From Streptosporangium pseudovulgare (GTDB lineage: Bacteria; Actinomycetota; Actinomycetes; Streptosporangiales; Streptosporangiaceae): a stretch of DNA of 64,000 bases. Both the position numbers and the translations under genes were made by a program. The stretch lies in assembly GCF_014648055.1 (NCBI RefSeq), contig NZ_BMQJ01000005.1, positions 186,001 through 250,000 of the forward strand, written 5' to 3'. The notes under the pieces are model-generated. The model was not told where the DNA came from, did no database searches, and was given only the letters and a program-made list of their open reading frames with translations. How positions within the stretch are numbered: position 1 is the first letter of the stretch; every line of letters begins with the position of its first letter. This document shows positions 38,140 to 47,772 of the stretch, in pieces.

Positions 38140-38201
38140 CCGGGCCGGGCGCCGGCCCCGCCGGGTGGAGACTCCCGGAGCGGGGCCGGCGCCCGGCCCG
38201 G
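38140..38201. terminator. Very long perfect hairpin
   Basis: A 21-base perfect stem (38140-38160 with 38181-38201, core GGGCCGGGCGCCGGCCC) encloses a 20-base loop that itself can form a small stem (CCGGG with CCCGG). It lies between the convergent genes ending at 38109 and 38296 and should stop transcription from both sides. Confidence 0.8.
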
Positions 38202-38295
38202 AGCCGGATCACGGGATCGCGGGCCTTCCGCGAGGTCGTCCGGCCCTGACGGAGCACCTGGCACGGCGTGTGACGGCCTCACCCGGGATGGACGC

Positions 38296-39261
38296 TCACA
38301 GATGGTCGAGCACGTAGTTGAAGGGGTGCGGGTGGTGTCTCCCCCCTGCCGCGCAGTCGCCGTCCGCGTTGTGCGGCCAGTAGAACAGCACGAAGCACCG
38401 GTCGCAGAAGCGCCAGTCGTTCTGCTGCCGCGGCCTGAGCGGCATGTCGAACGGCAGGAAGAAGTCGTGCCCACCGGCCTCCGCCACGTGACCGGGCCGG
38501 GGCGCCGACCACTTCGGGCAGACACCCTTCCTGTCCTCGTACCCGTCGTAGAAGAGCGCCTTGCACCGGACGCACTTGCGCCATCCGGACTCGCGGTTCG
38601 GCCCGGGGACCCCGAACGGCAGGCAGAGGACGAGCCCCGCGGCCTGGTGGGCGCCGTACCCGGGCTCGTTCAGCAGCCGCCCGTCCTCGCCCACAACGAT
38701 CGCGGGACGCCGCCCCCGCGCCACGTTGCCCGGACAGCGGCCGGCGTCGAGCCCGAAGAACAGCGCCTTGCACTCTCCGCAGGCGCGCCAGTCCGGGACA
38801 CGCGGGCCGAGGGCCGCGTTCTCTCCTATCGCGAAGCGAGCGGCCACCTTCTTGTTGCCGCCGAGGATCTCGCCCCGGCACACGTAGAAGGAGGCGTTCG
38901 GCCCCGTCACCTCGGCTCTGGCCTCGTTGCCACCGATGAAGGGGACCACCCACGAGATCTTGAGCGCCGTTCCCTCGTCGTCGAGGCCGTAGACGACCAG
39001 CCCGGTCGTCCCCGTCGCGATGCCCCCTTCGCTGCTTCTGGAGCCGAAGGCGTCGGACTGGAAGGGGCCGATGGAGTCGGCGGGCAGCTTCGCGAAGGCG
39101 CCGTGCGCGTGGGTACCGCGTAATCGGCTGAGCGTACGGCTCGTCGCGTTGTTCACCTCGATCACCGCCGAGCGTGACGCGTCCGCCAGGATACGGGACA
39201 CCGTGTCGATGATCTCGGCGGTCGCCTTGACCTCTTTGGCGATGTCCTGCATCGACACCAT
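38296..39261 (-). CDS. Cysteine-rich protein with aegerolysin-like N-terminal domain
   Basis: A 321-residue protein without signal peptide. After a helical start (residues 1-30), residues 32-146 form a probable beta-sandwich: VIEVNNATSRTLSRL, DSIGPFQSDAFGSRSS, GTTGLVVYGLDDEGTALKIS and WVVPFIGGNEARAEVTGPN, a pattern like aegerolysin or crystal-protein-ET79 proteins that bind membranes. Residues 158-303 hold three repeats of W-x2-C-x2-C-x2-LF followed by a third Cys: W158/C161/C164/C176, W227/C230/C233/C248, W283/C286/C289/C303. These could bind zinc or carbohydrate. ATG at 39261 has GGAGG five bases upstream. It interrupts the conserved DUF6350-purN order and looks acquired. Confidence 0.7.
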   Translation of the reverse strand: MVSMQDIAKEVKATAEIIDTVSRILADASRSAVIEVNNATSRTLSRLRGTHAHGAFAKLPADSIGPFQSDAFGSRSSEGGIATGTTGLVVYGLDDEGTALKISWVVPFIGGNEARAEVTGPNASFYVCRGEILGGNKKVAARFAIGENAALGPRVPDWRACGECKALFFGLDAGRCPGNVARGRRPAIVVGEDGRLLNEPGYGAHQAAGLVLCLPFGVPGPNRESGWRKCVRCKALFYDGYEDRKGVCPKWSAPRPGHVAEAGGHDFFLPFDMPLRPRQQNDWRFCDRCFVLFYWPHNADGDCAAGGRHHPHPFNYVLDHL

Positions 39262-39469
39262 GACGGCCTCCTCCGCGTCCCAGCTCGTTCCCCGGACGCG
39301 CATCGATGGAGGTACGGCGAGGCGACCGTCCGGTACACGACAACCGAACCGTACGTCGGAAAATCCCCTCTGAACAGATCAGAACAAAGCAGAACATGAG
39401 GCCGGCAGGAGGAGCGTCGCCGAACCCGGCCGGGCGGTGCCCGCCCCCTGGGAGGCCGCTGAGGACCTC

Positions 39470-41218
39470 CTAGTCGCGGTCCCAGGCGTAGGGGTCCACG
39501 TAGATCACGTGGCCGCCGCGGTCGTCCGACTCGTCGACGATGTCGCGCCGGGGCGGGCGCGGCGGCGCGGGGCGCGGCACCCTGGGACCGGCCTCCGCCG
39601 GCTTCACAGGCTTCACGGCCTTCACGGCCTTCGCAGCCTTCGCGGTCTTCACAGGTTTCGTGGTCTCCGCGGGCTCCTGCGGGTCCGCCGCCGAGGCGTG
39701 TTCGTCCTCCCAGTCGTCCCTGATCACCGGGATCGGCTGGGTGTCGCACTCGGTGGCGTCCAGCCAGTGGCCGGGCAGCGCGCGGGGCTCGTCCGGCTCG
39801 GCCAGCCCGACCCGGCCGGCCACCGCCCCCGCGGCCCGGAACAGCCTGGCCCCGGCCCGGCGGACCGGCGCGGTGGCCGTGCCGACCCTGGCCGCGGCCC
39901 GGACCACGGCCGCGTTGTGCCCCCGGAAGATCAGCCACCAGTTGGTCAGGCCCGCCGAGATGCCGGCCGCGACGCCGACCTCCAGCGTCACCGAAAGCAT
40001 CACCTCCCAGCCCGCGGGCCCCATCGCGGACAGGCGCGCCCCGCCGAGCGAGCCGCCGGACAGCGCGGCCAGCGCCCCGGCCGCCACGCCGGTCACCACC
40101 CCGGAGACGAAGCCCCACAGCGGCGCGCCCTCGTAGGAGGGCGAGGGGGCGATCCGCACCCCCAGCACGCCGGCCACCGTCCCCGCGGCGAACGGCAACG
40201 CGATCACCGCCATCACCCACGCCGGGGTGGGGCCCGCCTCGGGCAGCGCGCCCAGGATCGGCAGGCTCGGCACCGTGCCGAGCTGGACGCCGGTGGGCGC
40301 GACCAGCGTGCCGGCGCCGAGGCTGAAGCCCGGCCCCGCGATGTAGGCCATGCCCCAGACGAAGGCGTTGAGCAGGTAGAGGCCCTGCAGCAGCAGGAGC
40401 AGCAGCCCGCCGACGAACCCGGGCGCGAGGACGTCCGACAGCTCCCGGACCTGGTCGAAGTTGACCGCGACGGCGCCGAGCACCAGGGCGGCCCCCGCGA
40501 CCAGCATGATCCCCAGCGCCGCGGCCGAGCTCACCACGACCGAGCGCACCCGCTCGGGCAGCAGGCGCAGCATCGACCGCCACGGCCCGATCGTCCGGGC
40601 GACGGCCGCCGAGCCCGCGAGGAAGGCCAGCACCAGGTGGCTGCCCAGGGTGTCGCCGAGATAGGGCTGGGTGATCTCGTTCCGGGTGACCAGCGCGATC
40701 ACCCCGGCCAGCAGCGCGTACGGCGCGGCCAGCGAGACACCCGCCTGGGCGATCAGGACCAGTTGCGCCCGGCGGCGGGCGTCGGCCTGTTCCTTGGGGC
40801 TGTTCCTCGGCAGCCGGGCGGGCAGCCGCAGCCGCAGGTCGGCGTCGCGCGCCATCCAGATCCCGGCGCGGTACAGCAGGAAGGCCGGCAGGACCGTCAG
40901 GCCGAGCGGGAGCAGCCCGATCGAGCCGCCGGGGATCGCGAACCCGGCGTGGTGGGCCGCCAGCCAGAGCTGCGCCGCGGCGCGGAACACCCCGGGCAGC
41001 CCCGGGCCGAGCGAGCCGCGGGGGGAGGCGACCCAGCCGACCAGGGTGAGCGTGGTGAGCACCGCCAGTCCCACGCCCAGGGTCCACGCGGCGGCGAGCA
41101 TCCCGGAGACGGGAAGCGGGCGGCGGACGTCGTCGTCGTCACCCGTGACGCCGGGCAGGGGGAGGCGGCTGAGGACGTTACGGGGAGCCGTCCGGAGCTG
41201 ATCGAGAAGGGCCGTCAC
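39470..41218 (-). CDS. DUF6350 multi-pass membrane protein
   Basis: A 582-residue protein with about twelve hydrophobic helices up to residue 470 and a charged, low-complexity cytoplasmic tail containing Lys/Ala repeats (KTAKAAKAVKAVKPVKPA). Its place between sucD and purN matches the conserved actinobacterial gene sometimes annotated as cell division protein PerM. Molecular function is not established. It follows sucD on the same strand but is separated from it by a terminator hairpin. Confidence 0.85.
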   Translation of the reverse strand: MTALLDQLRTAPRNVLSRLPLPGVTGDDDDVRRPLPVSGMLAAAWTLGVGLAVLTTLTLVGWVASPRGSLGPGLPGVFRAAAQLWLAAHHAGFAIPGGSIGLLPLGLTVLPAFLLYRAGIWMARDADLRLRLPARLPRNSPKEQADARRRAQLVLIAQAGVSLAAPYALLAGVIALVTRNEITQPYLGDTLGSHLVLAFLAGSAAVARTIGPWRSMLRLLPERVRSVVVSSAAALGIMLVAGAALVLGAVAVNFDQVRELSDVLAPGFVGGLLLLLLQGLYLLNAFVWGMAYIAGPGFSLGAGTLVAPTGVQLGTVPSLPILGALPEAGPTPAWVMAVIALPFAAGTVAGVLGVRIAPSPSYEGAPLWGFVSGVVTGVAAGALAALSGGSLGGARLSAMGPAGWEVMLSVTLEVGVAAGISAGLTNWWLIFRGHNAAVVRAAARVGTATAPVRRAGARLFRAAGAVAGRVGLAEPDEPRALPGHWLDATECDTQPIPVIRDDWEDEHASAADPQEPAETTKPVKTAKAAKAVKAVKPVKPAEAGPRVPRPAPPRPPRRDIVDESDDRGGHVIYVDPYAWDRD

Positions 41219-41359
41219 GATAACCGATGGTCTCAGGATCTTCCGCGCGGACGAGACTCATCGCCCCGCGTGTCGCGGGTCGTACGGAAAACGGGAAGGC
41301 GAGCCGTACGGCGCGGGTGGTGCGTACGGCGGGGTGGGGCGGCCGGGCCGTGAAAACGG

Positions 41360-41390
41360 GAGAGGCGCCCGCGGACGGCGGGCGCCTCTC
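41360..41390 (-). terminator. Terminator of sucCD
   Basis: GAGAGGCGCCCGC (41360-41372) pairs perfectly with GCGGGCGCCTCTC (41378-41390), loop of 5, 59 bases past the sucD stop. Confidence 0.85.
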
Positions 41391-41448
41391 ACCGGTGAGC
41401 CGGACGGGCCACCGGACCGGGCGGGCCGCGGCACGGCCCGCGGACCGG

Positions 41449-42324
41449 CTAGCGGTTCTGCATGATCTCGCGCATCAGGCGGGCGGTCTCGCTCGGGGTC
41501 TTGCCGACGCGGACGCCGACCTTCTCCAGAGCCTCCTTCTTCGCCTGGGCGGTGCCGGCCGAGCCGGACACGATCGCGCCGGCGTGACCCATGGTCTTGC
41601 CCTCGGGGGCGGTGAAGCCCGCGACGTAGGCGACGACCGGCTTGGTCACGTGCTGCTCGATGTAGGCGGCTGCCCGCTCCTCGGCGTCACCGCCGATCTC
41701 GCCGATCATGACGATCGCGTCGGTGTCCGGGTCGTCCTGGAACGCCTGGAGAGCGTCGATGTGCGTGGTGCCGATGACCGGGTCACCGCCGATGCCGACG
41801 GCGGTGGAGAAGCCGAAGTCCCGCAGCTCGTACATGAGCTGGTAGGTCAGCGTGCCCGACTTCGACACCAGGCCGATGCGGCCGGCGGTGGTGATGTCGG
41901 CCGGGATGATGCCGGCGTTGGAGGCGCCGGGCGAGGCGATGCCGGGGCAGTTCGGGCCGATGATGCGGGTCTTGTTGCCCTTGGCGACGGCGTAGGCCCA
42001 GAACTCGGTGGTGTCGTGGACCGGGACGCCCTCGGTGATGACCACGCAGAGCGGGATCTCGGCGTCGATGGCCTCCTTGACCGCGGCCTTGGTGGCCGCC
42101 GGCGGCACGAAGACGACCGAGACGTCGGCGCCGGTCTTCTCCATGGCCTCGGCGACGGTGCCGAAGACGGGCAGGCCCTCGTGGGTGATGCCGGCCTTGC
42201 GGGCGTTCACGCCGCCGACGACCTTGGCGCCGGAGGCGAGCATGCGGCGGGTGTGCTTGGTGCCCTCACCGCCGGTCATGCCCTGAACAATGATCTTGCT
42301 GTTCTCGTTGAGCCAGATGGCCAT
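41449..42324 (-). CDS. sucD: Succinyl-CoA synthetase alpha subunit
   Basis: A 291-residue TCA-cycle subunit. The CoA-binding fold starts [20 protein letters not shown]; the phosphorylated His lies in [19 protein letters not shown], and [11 protein letters not shown] is the family signature. It pairs with the beta subunit to make ATP or GTP from succinyl-CoA. Its ATG overlaps the sucC stop by one base pair. Confidence 0.97.
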   Translation of the reverse strand: MAIWLNENSKIIVQGMTGGEGTKHTRRMLASGAKVVGGVNARKAGITHEGLPVFGTVAEAMEKTGADVSVVFVPPAATKAAVKEAIDAEIPLCVVITEGVPVHDTTEFWAYAVAKGNKTRIIGPNCPGIASPGASNAGIIPADITTAGRIGLVSKSGTLTYQLMYELRDFGFSTAVGIGGDPVIGTTHIDALQAFQDDPDTDAIVMIGEIGGDAEERAAAYIEQHVTKPVVAYVAGFTAPEGKTMGHAGAIVSGSAGTAQAKKEALEKVGVRVGKTPSETARLMREIMQNR

Positions 42325-43505
42325 TACGCACCTACCGCGGCGAGCTCGGCGGCACGCTTGGCCGCATCGTCCATCGTGTCGACCAGCTCGACGCCGGACA
42401 GGGCGGCGTCGGCCAGGATCTTGCGTCCGAGCTCGGCATTGTTGCCGTCCAGCCGGACGACCAGGGGGCGGCTGACGGTCTCGCCGCGGTTCTCCAGGAG
42501 CTGGAAGGCCGAGACGATGCCGTTGGCGACCGCGTCGCAGGCGGTGATGCCGCCGAAGACGTTCACGAAGATCGACTTCACCGACGGGTCGGAGAGGATG
42601 ATCTCCAGGCCGGCCGCCATGACCTCGGCGGAGGCGCCGCCGCCGATGTCGAGGAAGTTGGCGGGCTTGGGCTGCCCGGGGAACGCCTCACCGGCGTAGG
42701 CGACGACGTCGAGGGTCGACATGACCAGGCCCGCGCCGTTGCCGATGATGCCGACGCTGCCGTCGAGCTTGACGTAGTTGAGGTCCTTGGCCTTGGCCGC
42801 GGCCTCCAGCGGGTCCTCGGCGGCCTTGTCCGCGTAGGCCTCGTGCTCGGCCTGGCGGAAGGTGGCGTTGTCGTCGAGGGTGACCTTGCCGTCGAGGGCC
42901 TTCACCTGGCCGTCGGCGGCCAGGATCATCGGGTTGACCTCGACCAGGGAGGCGTCCTCGTCGACGAAGACGGCCCAGAGCTTCTCGATGATCTCGGCGG
43001 CGCCGTCCAGCGCCTTCTCCGGCAGGCCGCCGGCCGCGGCGATCTCACGGGCCTTGTCGCGGGTCACGCCGTCCAGCGGGGACACGGGGACCTTCGCGAC
43101 CTTCTCGGGAGCGGTGTGCGCGACCTCTTCGATGTCCATGCCGCCCGAGGCGGAGCAGATGGCGAGGAACGTGCGGTTGGCGCGGTCGAGCAGGAAGGAG
43201 AAGTAGTACTCCTCCGCGATCGCGCTGGCCTCCTCGATCAGGACCTTGTGGACCGTGTGGCCCTTGATGTCCATGCCGAGGATCTGGGTGGCCTTCTGCT
43301 CGGCGTCGGCGGCGTCGTCGGCGACCTTGACGCCACCGGCCTTGCCGCGGCCACCGGTCTTGACCTGAGCCTTGACGACGACACGGCCGGTCAGCTGCTC
43401 GGCTGCCGCGCGCGCCTCCTCCACGGTGTGCGCGACGATACCGCGCGGCACCGGGATGCCGTACTCCGCGAAGAGCTCCTTCGCCTGATGTTCGAACAGG
43501 TCCAC
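42324..43505 (-). CDS. sucC: Succinyl-CoA synthetase beta subunit
   Basis: A 393-residue subunit with an N-terminal ATP-grasp domain ([39 protein letters not shown]) and a C-terminal ligase domain ([38 protein letters not shown]). It supplies nucleotide binding and specificity; whether ADP or GDP is used is not obvious. First gene of the sucCD pair. Confidence 0.97.
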   Translation of the reverse strand: MDLFEHQAKELFAEYGIPVPRGIVAHTVEEARAAAEQLTGRVVVKAQVKTGGRGKAGGVKVADDAADAEQKATQILGMDIKGHTVHKVLIEEASAIAEEYYFSFLLDRANRTFLAICSASGGMDIEEVAHTAPEKVAKVPVSPLDGVTRDKAREIAAAGGLPEKALDGAAEIIEKLWAVFVDEDASLVEVNPMILAADGQVKALDGKVTLDDNATFRQAEHEAYADKAAEDPLEAAAKAKDLNYVKLDGSVGIIGNGAGLVMSTLDVVAYAGEAFPGQPKPANFLDIGGGASAEVMAAGLEIILSDPSVKSIFVNVFGGITACDAVANGIVSAFQLLENRGETVSRPLVVRLDGNNAELGRKILADAALSGVELVDTMDDAAKRAAELAAVGA

Positions 43506-43838
43506 GAGGGTCCGTCCTTGCTTGTCCGGCTGGTGTACTGAAAATGTCTGCGGGCCGGCTCCGTGGTGTGAGGGGAGCCCGGCGGTTTTTGCGCCAATGA
43601 AGCCTAGCCCCCCGCACGCATGACCAGGTCACCGGGTCCGCGAACGGCTACGGGCGGGGCCACTGGGGCGGGGGTGGCGAACGTCCTGGGGATCATATCG
43701 GGACGCGGCGGGGAAGCGTCCGCGAAAACGGCGGGTGGAGCCGCCCGGGTGCCGAGGGCCGACCGGACACCGGAGGCCGTCCCGATGCCAGGCGCCGGGG
43801 GCCACCGGGTCGCCGGGGGCCGCGTCCCGCCCCGCGGG
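43506..43838. other. Region between the B12-binding gene and sucC
   Basis: 333 bases without a gene. The part next to sucC (43506-43620) is less GC-rich and should hold the sucCD promoter. No strong terminator for the upstream B12-binding gene is visible; GGCGG...CCGCC near 43730 is weak. Confidence 0.4.
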
Positions 43839-44246
43839 TCAGACCCGCGTGGGGATCGCGCCCCGCACCCACTCCACGATCTCCTGGGTGGTCGCCCCGG
43901 GGGTGAAGACCCGGGCCACGCCCATCCGTTCCAGCTCCGGCAGGTCCGCCTCCGGGATGATCCCGCCGCCGAAGACGACGATGTCGCTCGCGTCGTTCTC
44001 CGCGAGCAGCTCGATCACCTTGGCGAAGAGCGTCATGTGCGCGCCGGAGAGGATGGACAGCCCGATCGCCGCGGCGTCCTCCTGGATCGCGGTGCGCACG
44101 ATCTGCTCGGGCGTCTGGTGCAGGCCGGTGTAGACGACCTCCATCCCGGCGTCCCGCAGCGCCCTCGCGACGATCTTCACACCTCGGTCGTGCCCGTCCA
44201 GGCCGGGCTTGGCGATGACGACGCGGATCCTCGGCTCGGCGTCCAT
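43839..44246 (-). CDS. Stand-alone cobalamin (B12)-binding domain protein
   Basis: A 135-residue protein equal to the C-terminal domain of methylmalonyl-CoA mutase. It has the base-off cobalamin motif [16 protein letters not shown] (D-x-H-x2-G), [12 protein letters not shown] (S-x-L) and [12 protein letters not shown] (GG). Such free subunits serve adenosyl-B12 mutases for methylmalonyl-, ethylmalonyl- or 2-hydroxyisobutyryl-CoA, but no catalytic subunit adjoins it, so its partner is unknown. AAGGAGG stands five bases before the ATG. Its proximity to sucCD suits propionate or succinyl-CoA metabolism. Confidence 0.9.
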   Translation of the reverse strand: MDAEPRIRVVIAKPGLDGHDRGVKIVARALRDAGMEVVYTGLHQTPEQIVRTAIQEDAAAIGLSILSGAHMTLFAKVIELLAENDASDIVVFGGGIIPEADLPELERMGVARVFTPGATTQEIVEWVRGAIPTRV

Positions 44247-44481
44247 CCAGACCTCCTTGTCCGTGTCCCACGCGTGACGTGGGAGCTGAGCTGACGGCAG
44301 CCTAACGGCCGCGCCCGGAGTGCTCCGGGGCGCGTGCCCGTAACGGTTCTCCGGGGCCGCGCTTTCTGGCGGATCTTTCCCACCGAAAGTGCTTTTCACC
44401 ACTTTTATTGTTACGAATACCTGCATTCAACATGACATGCCATAAGGTTTCTGATCTTCTATCCTCAGGAGGAAGACCCCC

Positions 44482-45240
44482 ATGAAGCGATGGATCATCG
44501 TGGCGGCCACCGCGCTGGCGGTGCCCACCGCCGCCGTTCCCGCCGCCGCCAAGGCCGCGCCCGCCGACCCGGTGGCCGCGCTGGAGGCACGGTTCGTCGC
44601 GGGACACGGCGTGCGGATCGTCGAGAGCGGCCGGACCTACTCCGGCCGGGAGCTCCTCTCCGCCCAGAAACGCCGCGGCACCGTGGAGTTCGGCCCCTCC
44701 GGCGTCGCGGGCCACGACGTCCTGTCGAAGTCCGACCTCCCCGGGGACGACGCCACGCCGCTGCGCACGCGCACCGTCGGCGGGGACACCTACCTCAGCG
44801 GCGGAATGATCGGCAGGAAATGGGTCAGGTCCTCCACCCGCGCCGCCTCCCCCTTCTTCACCCCCGTCATGCTCCTGGAGCCGGCCACGCTGAAGTCGCT
44901 GCTGCCGGCCGCGAAGAAGGGCGGCTCGGCCGGGAAGAAGGCCGGCCCGTCGACGTTCAAGGGGACGACCACCCTCGGCGCGCTCTACCGCGTCTCGCCG
45001 TCCTACCGCGCCTCTCTCGGCGGGAAGCGGCCCGCCGCCGCCGTGGCGGCCACGAAGGTGAGCTGGCGTCTGTGGCTCGGCCGCGACCGGCTCCCCGCCC
45101 GGCTGGTCACCTCCTGGGCGGTGCCGCCGCGCGACATGCGCGTGACCCGCGTCAGCGACGTGCGCTTCGCCTCCTGGGGGACCCCCGTCACCCTCACCGC
45201 GCCCGCCCCCGCACCCGCACCCGGGGATGCGGGGAGCTGA
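44482..45240 (+). CDS. Secreted protein of unknown function
   Basis: A 252-residue protein with a Sec signal peptide (MKRWIIVAATALAVPTAAVP, likely cut after AKA or AAP). The mature part has the general look of LppX/LprAFG-like actinobacterial beta-cup proteins (ALEARFVAGHGVRIVESG, WVRSSTRAASPFFTP, WRLWLGRDRLPARLVTSW) but has no lipobox, and ends in an Ala/Pro repeat. CAGGAGGA precedes the ATG, and the 44300-44480 upstream region is distinctly AT-rich around 44390-44450, so it has its own promoter. Confidence 0.75.
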   Translation: MKRWIIVAATALAVPTAAVPAAAKAAPADPVAALEARFVAGHGVRIVESGRTYSGRELLSAQKRRGTVEFGPSGVAGHDVLSKSDLPGDDATPLRTRTVGGDTYLSGGMIGRKWVRSSTRAASPFFTPVMLLEPATLKSLLPAAKKGGSAGKKAGPSTFKGTTTLGALYRVSPSYRASLGGKRPAAAVAATKVSWRLWLGRDRLPARLVTSWAVPPRDMRVTRVSDVRFASWGTPVTLTAPAPAPAPGDAGS

Positions 45241-45335
45241 TCCTCCGGTCCCGGAGGCCGAACCGCCGGCCCGGAGGCCGGGTCACCGGCCCCGGACGTC
45301 CGATCCCGGCGGCATCACGGACATTCGAGACATCC

Positions 45336-45370
45336 GGCCTTCCCCGGGCGCCCGGCGCCCGGGGAGGGCC
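45336..45370. terminator. Bidirectional terminator
   Basis: A 16-base-pair stem (45336-45351 with 45355-45370; one G-U) and 3-base loop, immediately after the pcrA stop and 96 bases after the secreted-protein stop, between these convergent genes. Confidence 0.85.
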
Positions 45371-45371
45371 G

Positions 45372-47636
45372 TCAGAGCTTCTCCACCGGCGCGTAGGCCA
45401 GGAGCAGGGTCTTCTCGCCGCCGCTACCGAAGTCGATCTTCACCTTGGTCTTCTCCGCGACGCCGTCCACCGACACGACCGTGCCGAGGCCGAACTTGTC
45501 GTGGGTGACGCGGTCGCCGGGGGTGAGGCTGGGGATCTGCCGGCCGCCGGGCTTCTTCGCGGGCACGGCGGCGCGCGAATCCCGGCGGGTGGCGGCGCCC
45601 CAGGCGTTCTTGCCCGGGTCGGTGCGCCAGTCGACCAGCTCGCCGGGGATCTCGGAGACGAACCGGGACGCCGGGTTGAACGCGGGCGCCCCCCACGCGC
45701 TGCGCACGGCCGCCCGGGAGACGTAGAGCCGCCGCTGGGCCCGGGTGATGCCGACGTAGGCCAGGCGGCGCTCCTCCTCCAGCTCCTTGGGCTCGCCCAG
45801 CGAGCGCACGTGCGGGAAGACGCCGTCCTCCATGCCGGTGAGGAACACCACCGGGAACTCCAAGCCCTTGGCGGTGTGCAGGGTCATCAGCGTGACCACG
45901 CCCTGGCCGCCGTCGTCGGCGGGGATCTGGTCGGCGTCGGCCACCAGTGAGACCTGCTCCAGGAACTCCACGAGGGTGCCCTCGGGGTTGGCCTCCTCGA
46001 ACTCCGACGCCACCGAGATCATCTCGTCGAGGTTCTCCAGGCGGCTCTCGTCCTGGGGGTCGCCGGAGGCGGCGAGCTCGGCGCGGTAGCCGGTGGCCTC
46101 CAGCACCTCCTGGGCCAGCTCCGACGGCGGCATGGTGGCGGCCTTGGCGGTCAGGTCGTCCAGCAGGGCGAGGAACTCCTTGATGGCGTTGACCGAGCGG
46201 GTCGCCATCCCCGGCGCCTCCTCGGCCCGCCGGAGCGCCTCGGCGAAGGGGATCCGCTCCCGGGCGGCGAACGCCTCCACCATCGCCTCGGCCCGGTCAC
46301 CGATACCGCGCTTGGGCACGTTGAGGATGCGGCGCAGCGAGACGACGTCGCCCGGGTTGGCCAGCACCCGGAGGTAGGCCAGCAGGTCACGGACCTCCTT
46401 GCGCTCGTAGAAGCGCACCCCGCCGACCACCTTGTACGGCAGGCCGGTGCGGATGAACACCTCCTCGAACACGCGTGAGGCCGCGTTGGTGCGGTAGAAC
46501 ACCGCCACCTGGCCGGGCGTGACGCCCTCGTCGTCGGAGAGCCGGTCGACCTCCTGCGCGACGAACATGGCCTCGTCGTGCTCGTTGTCCGCGACATAGC
46601 CGACGATCTTCGGGCCGGCGCCCTGGTCGGACCACAGGTTCTTCGGCTTGCGGCTCTCGTTGCGCGCGATCACCGCGTTGGCCGCGCTCAGGATCGTCTG
46701 GGTGGAGCGGTAGTTCTGCTCCAGCAGGATCGTCTTGGCGTCGGGGTAGTCGCGCTCGAACTCCAGGATGTTGCGGATCGTCGCGCCGCGGAAGGCGTAG
46801 ATCGACTGGTCGGCGTCGCCGACCACGCACAGCTCCGCCGGGGCGATCCCGGCCGTGCCCTCCCTGACCAGCTCGCCATCGGCGGTGCGCAGCTCCGGGG
46901 TGCCGACCAGCTCGCGGATCAGCGTGTACTGGGCGTGGTTGGTGTCCTGGTACTCGTCGACCATGACGTGCCGCCAGCGGCGGCGGTAGTGCTCGGCCAC
47001 GTCGGGGAAGAGCTGGAACAGCGTGACCGTCATCATGATCAGGTCGTCGAAGTCCATCGCGCCGGCCTCGGTCAGCCGCCGCTGGTAGGTGCGGTACGCC
47101 TCGGCGAGCGTGCGCTCCAGGTGGCTCGCCGCCTGCCCGGCCGCCGTCTCGTAGTCGATCAGCTCGTTCTTGAAGTTGCTGACCTGGGCGGAGAACGACC
47201 GCGGCGGGTAGCGCTTGGGGTCGAGGTCCATCTCGCGGCAGACCATCGCCATCAGCCGCTGGGAGTCGGCCTGGTCGTAGATCGAGAAACTCGTGGGGAA
47301 GCCCAGCCGCCCGGCCTCCCGCCGCAGGATCCGCACGCACGCGCTGTGGAAGGTCATCACCCACATCGCCGCCGAGCGCGGCCCGATGAGCCGGTCGATC
47401 CGCTCCTTCATCTCCCGGGCGGCCTTGTTGGTGAAGGTGATCGCCAGGATCTCCTGCGGCCGCGCGTCCCGCTCGGCCAGGAGGTAGGCGATGCGGTGGG
47501 TCAGCACCCGCGTCTTGCCCGACCCCGCGCCCGCGACGATGAGCAGCGGGCTGCCGTGGTGCACCACGGCCTCGCGCTGCTGGAGGTTGAGCCCGTCGAG
47601 CAACGGGTGGGTCACTGAGGCGGCTGGGATCGACAC
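45372..47636 (-). CDS. pcrA: ATP-dependent DNA helicase PcrA/UvrD
   Basis: A 754-residue superfamily 1A 3'-5' helicase for nucleotide excision and mismatch-type repair and removal of nucleoprotein blocks. Motif I is VAGAGSGKTRVLTHRIAYLL, motif II VMVDEYQDTNHAQ, motif III VVGDADQSIYAFRGA, motif IV ILLEQNYRSTQTIL, motif V TLHTAKGLEFPVVFLTG and motif VI LAYVGITRAQRRLYVSRA. The C-terminal Tudor-like segment (GDRVTHDKFGLGTVVSVDG), which contacts RNA polymerase in PcrA, is present. Start at a GTG (VSIPAASVTHPLL). Confidence 0.96.
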   Translation of the reverse strand: MSIPAASVTHPLLDGLNLQQREAVVHHGSPLLIVAGAGSGKTRVLTHRIAYLLAERDARPQEILAITFTNKAAREMKERIDRLIGPRSAAMWVMTFHSACVRILRREAGRLGFPTSFSIYDQADSQRLMAMVCREMDLDPKRYPPRSFSAQVSNFKNELIDYETAAGQAASHLERTLAEAYRTYQRRLTEAGAMDFDDLIMMTVTLFQLFPDVAEHYRRRWRHVMVDEYQDTNHAQYTLIRELVGTPELRTADGELVREGTAGIAPAELCVVGDADQSIYAFRGATIRNILEFERDYPDAKTILLEQNYRSTQTILSAANAVIARNESRKPKNLWSDQGAGPKIVGYVADNEHDEAMFVAQEVDRLSDDEGVTPGQVAVFYRTNAASRVFEEVFIRTGLPYKVVGGVRFYERKEVRDLLAYLRVLANPGDVVSLRRILNVPKRGIGDRAEAMVEAFAARERIPFAEALRRAEEAPGMATRSVNAIKEFLALLDDLTAKAATMPPSELAQEVLEATGYRAELAASGDPQDESRLENLDEMISVASEFEEANPEGTLVEFLEQVSLVADADQIPADDGGQGVVTLMTLHTAKGLEFPVVFLTGMEDGVFPHVRSLGEPKELEEERRLAYVGITRAQRRLYVSRAAVRSAWGAPAFNPASRFVSEIPGELVDWRTDPGKNAWGAATRRDSRAAVPAKKPGGRQIPSLTPGDRVTHDKFGLGTVVSVDGVAEKTKVKIDFGSGGEKTLLLAYAPVEKL

Positions 47637-47772
47637 GTCACCTAGATTAGGCCGACCGGCCGACAACCGCGGCCCGCGCCCCGAAGGAATGCCCACGGGC
47701 CCGCAGGAAGTTGCGAGAATCACGTACTAGCCGGATATCAGCGGAAACCGGAAAGCAGCGGAAGGGTCAGGC

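Noticed and set aside
38296..39303. Start at 39303 for the cysteine-rich protein
   Set aside because: No ribosome site there; the ATG at 39261 has GGAGG at ideal spacing and removes a non-conserved-looking leader.
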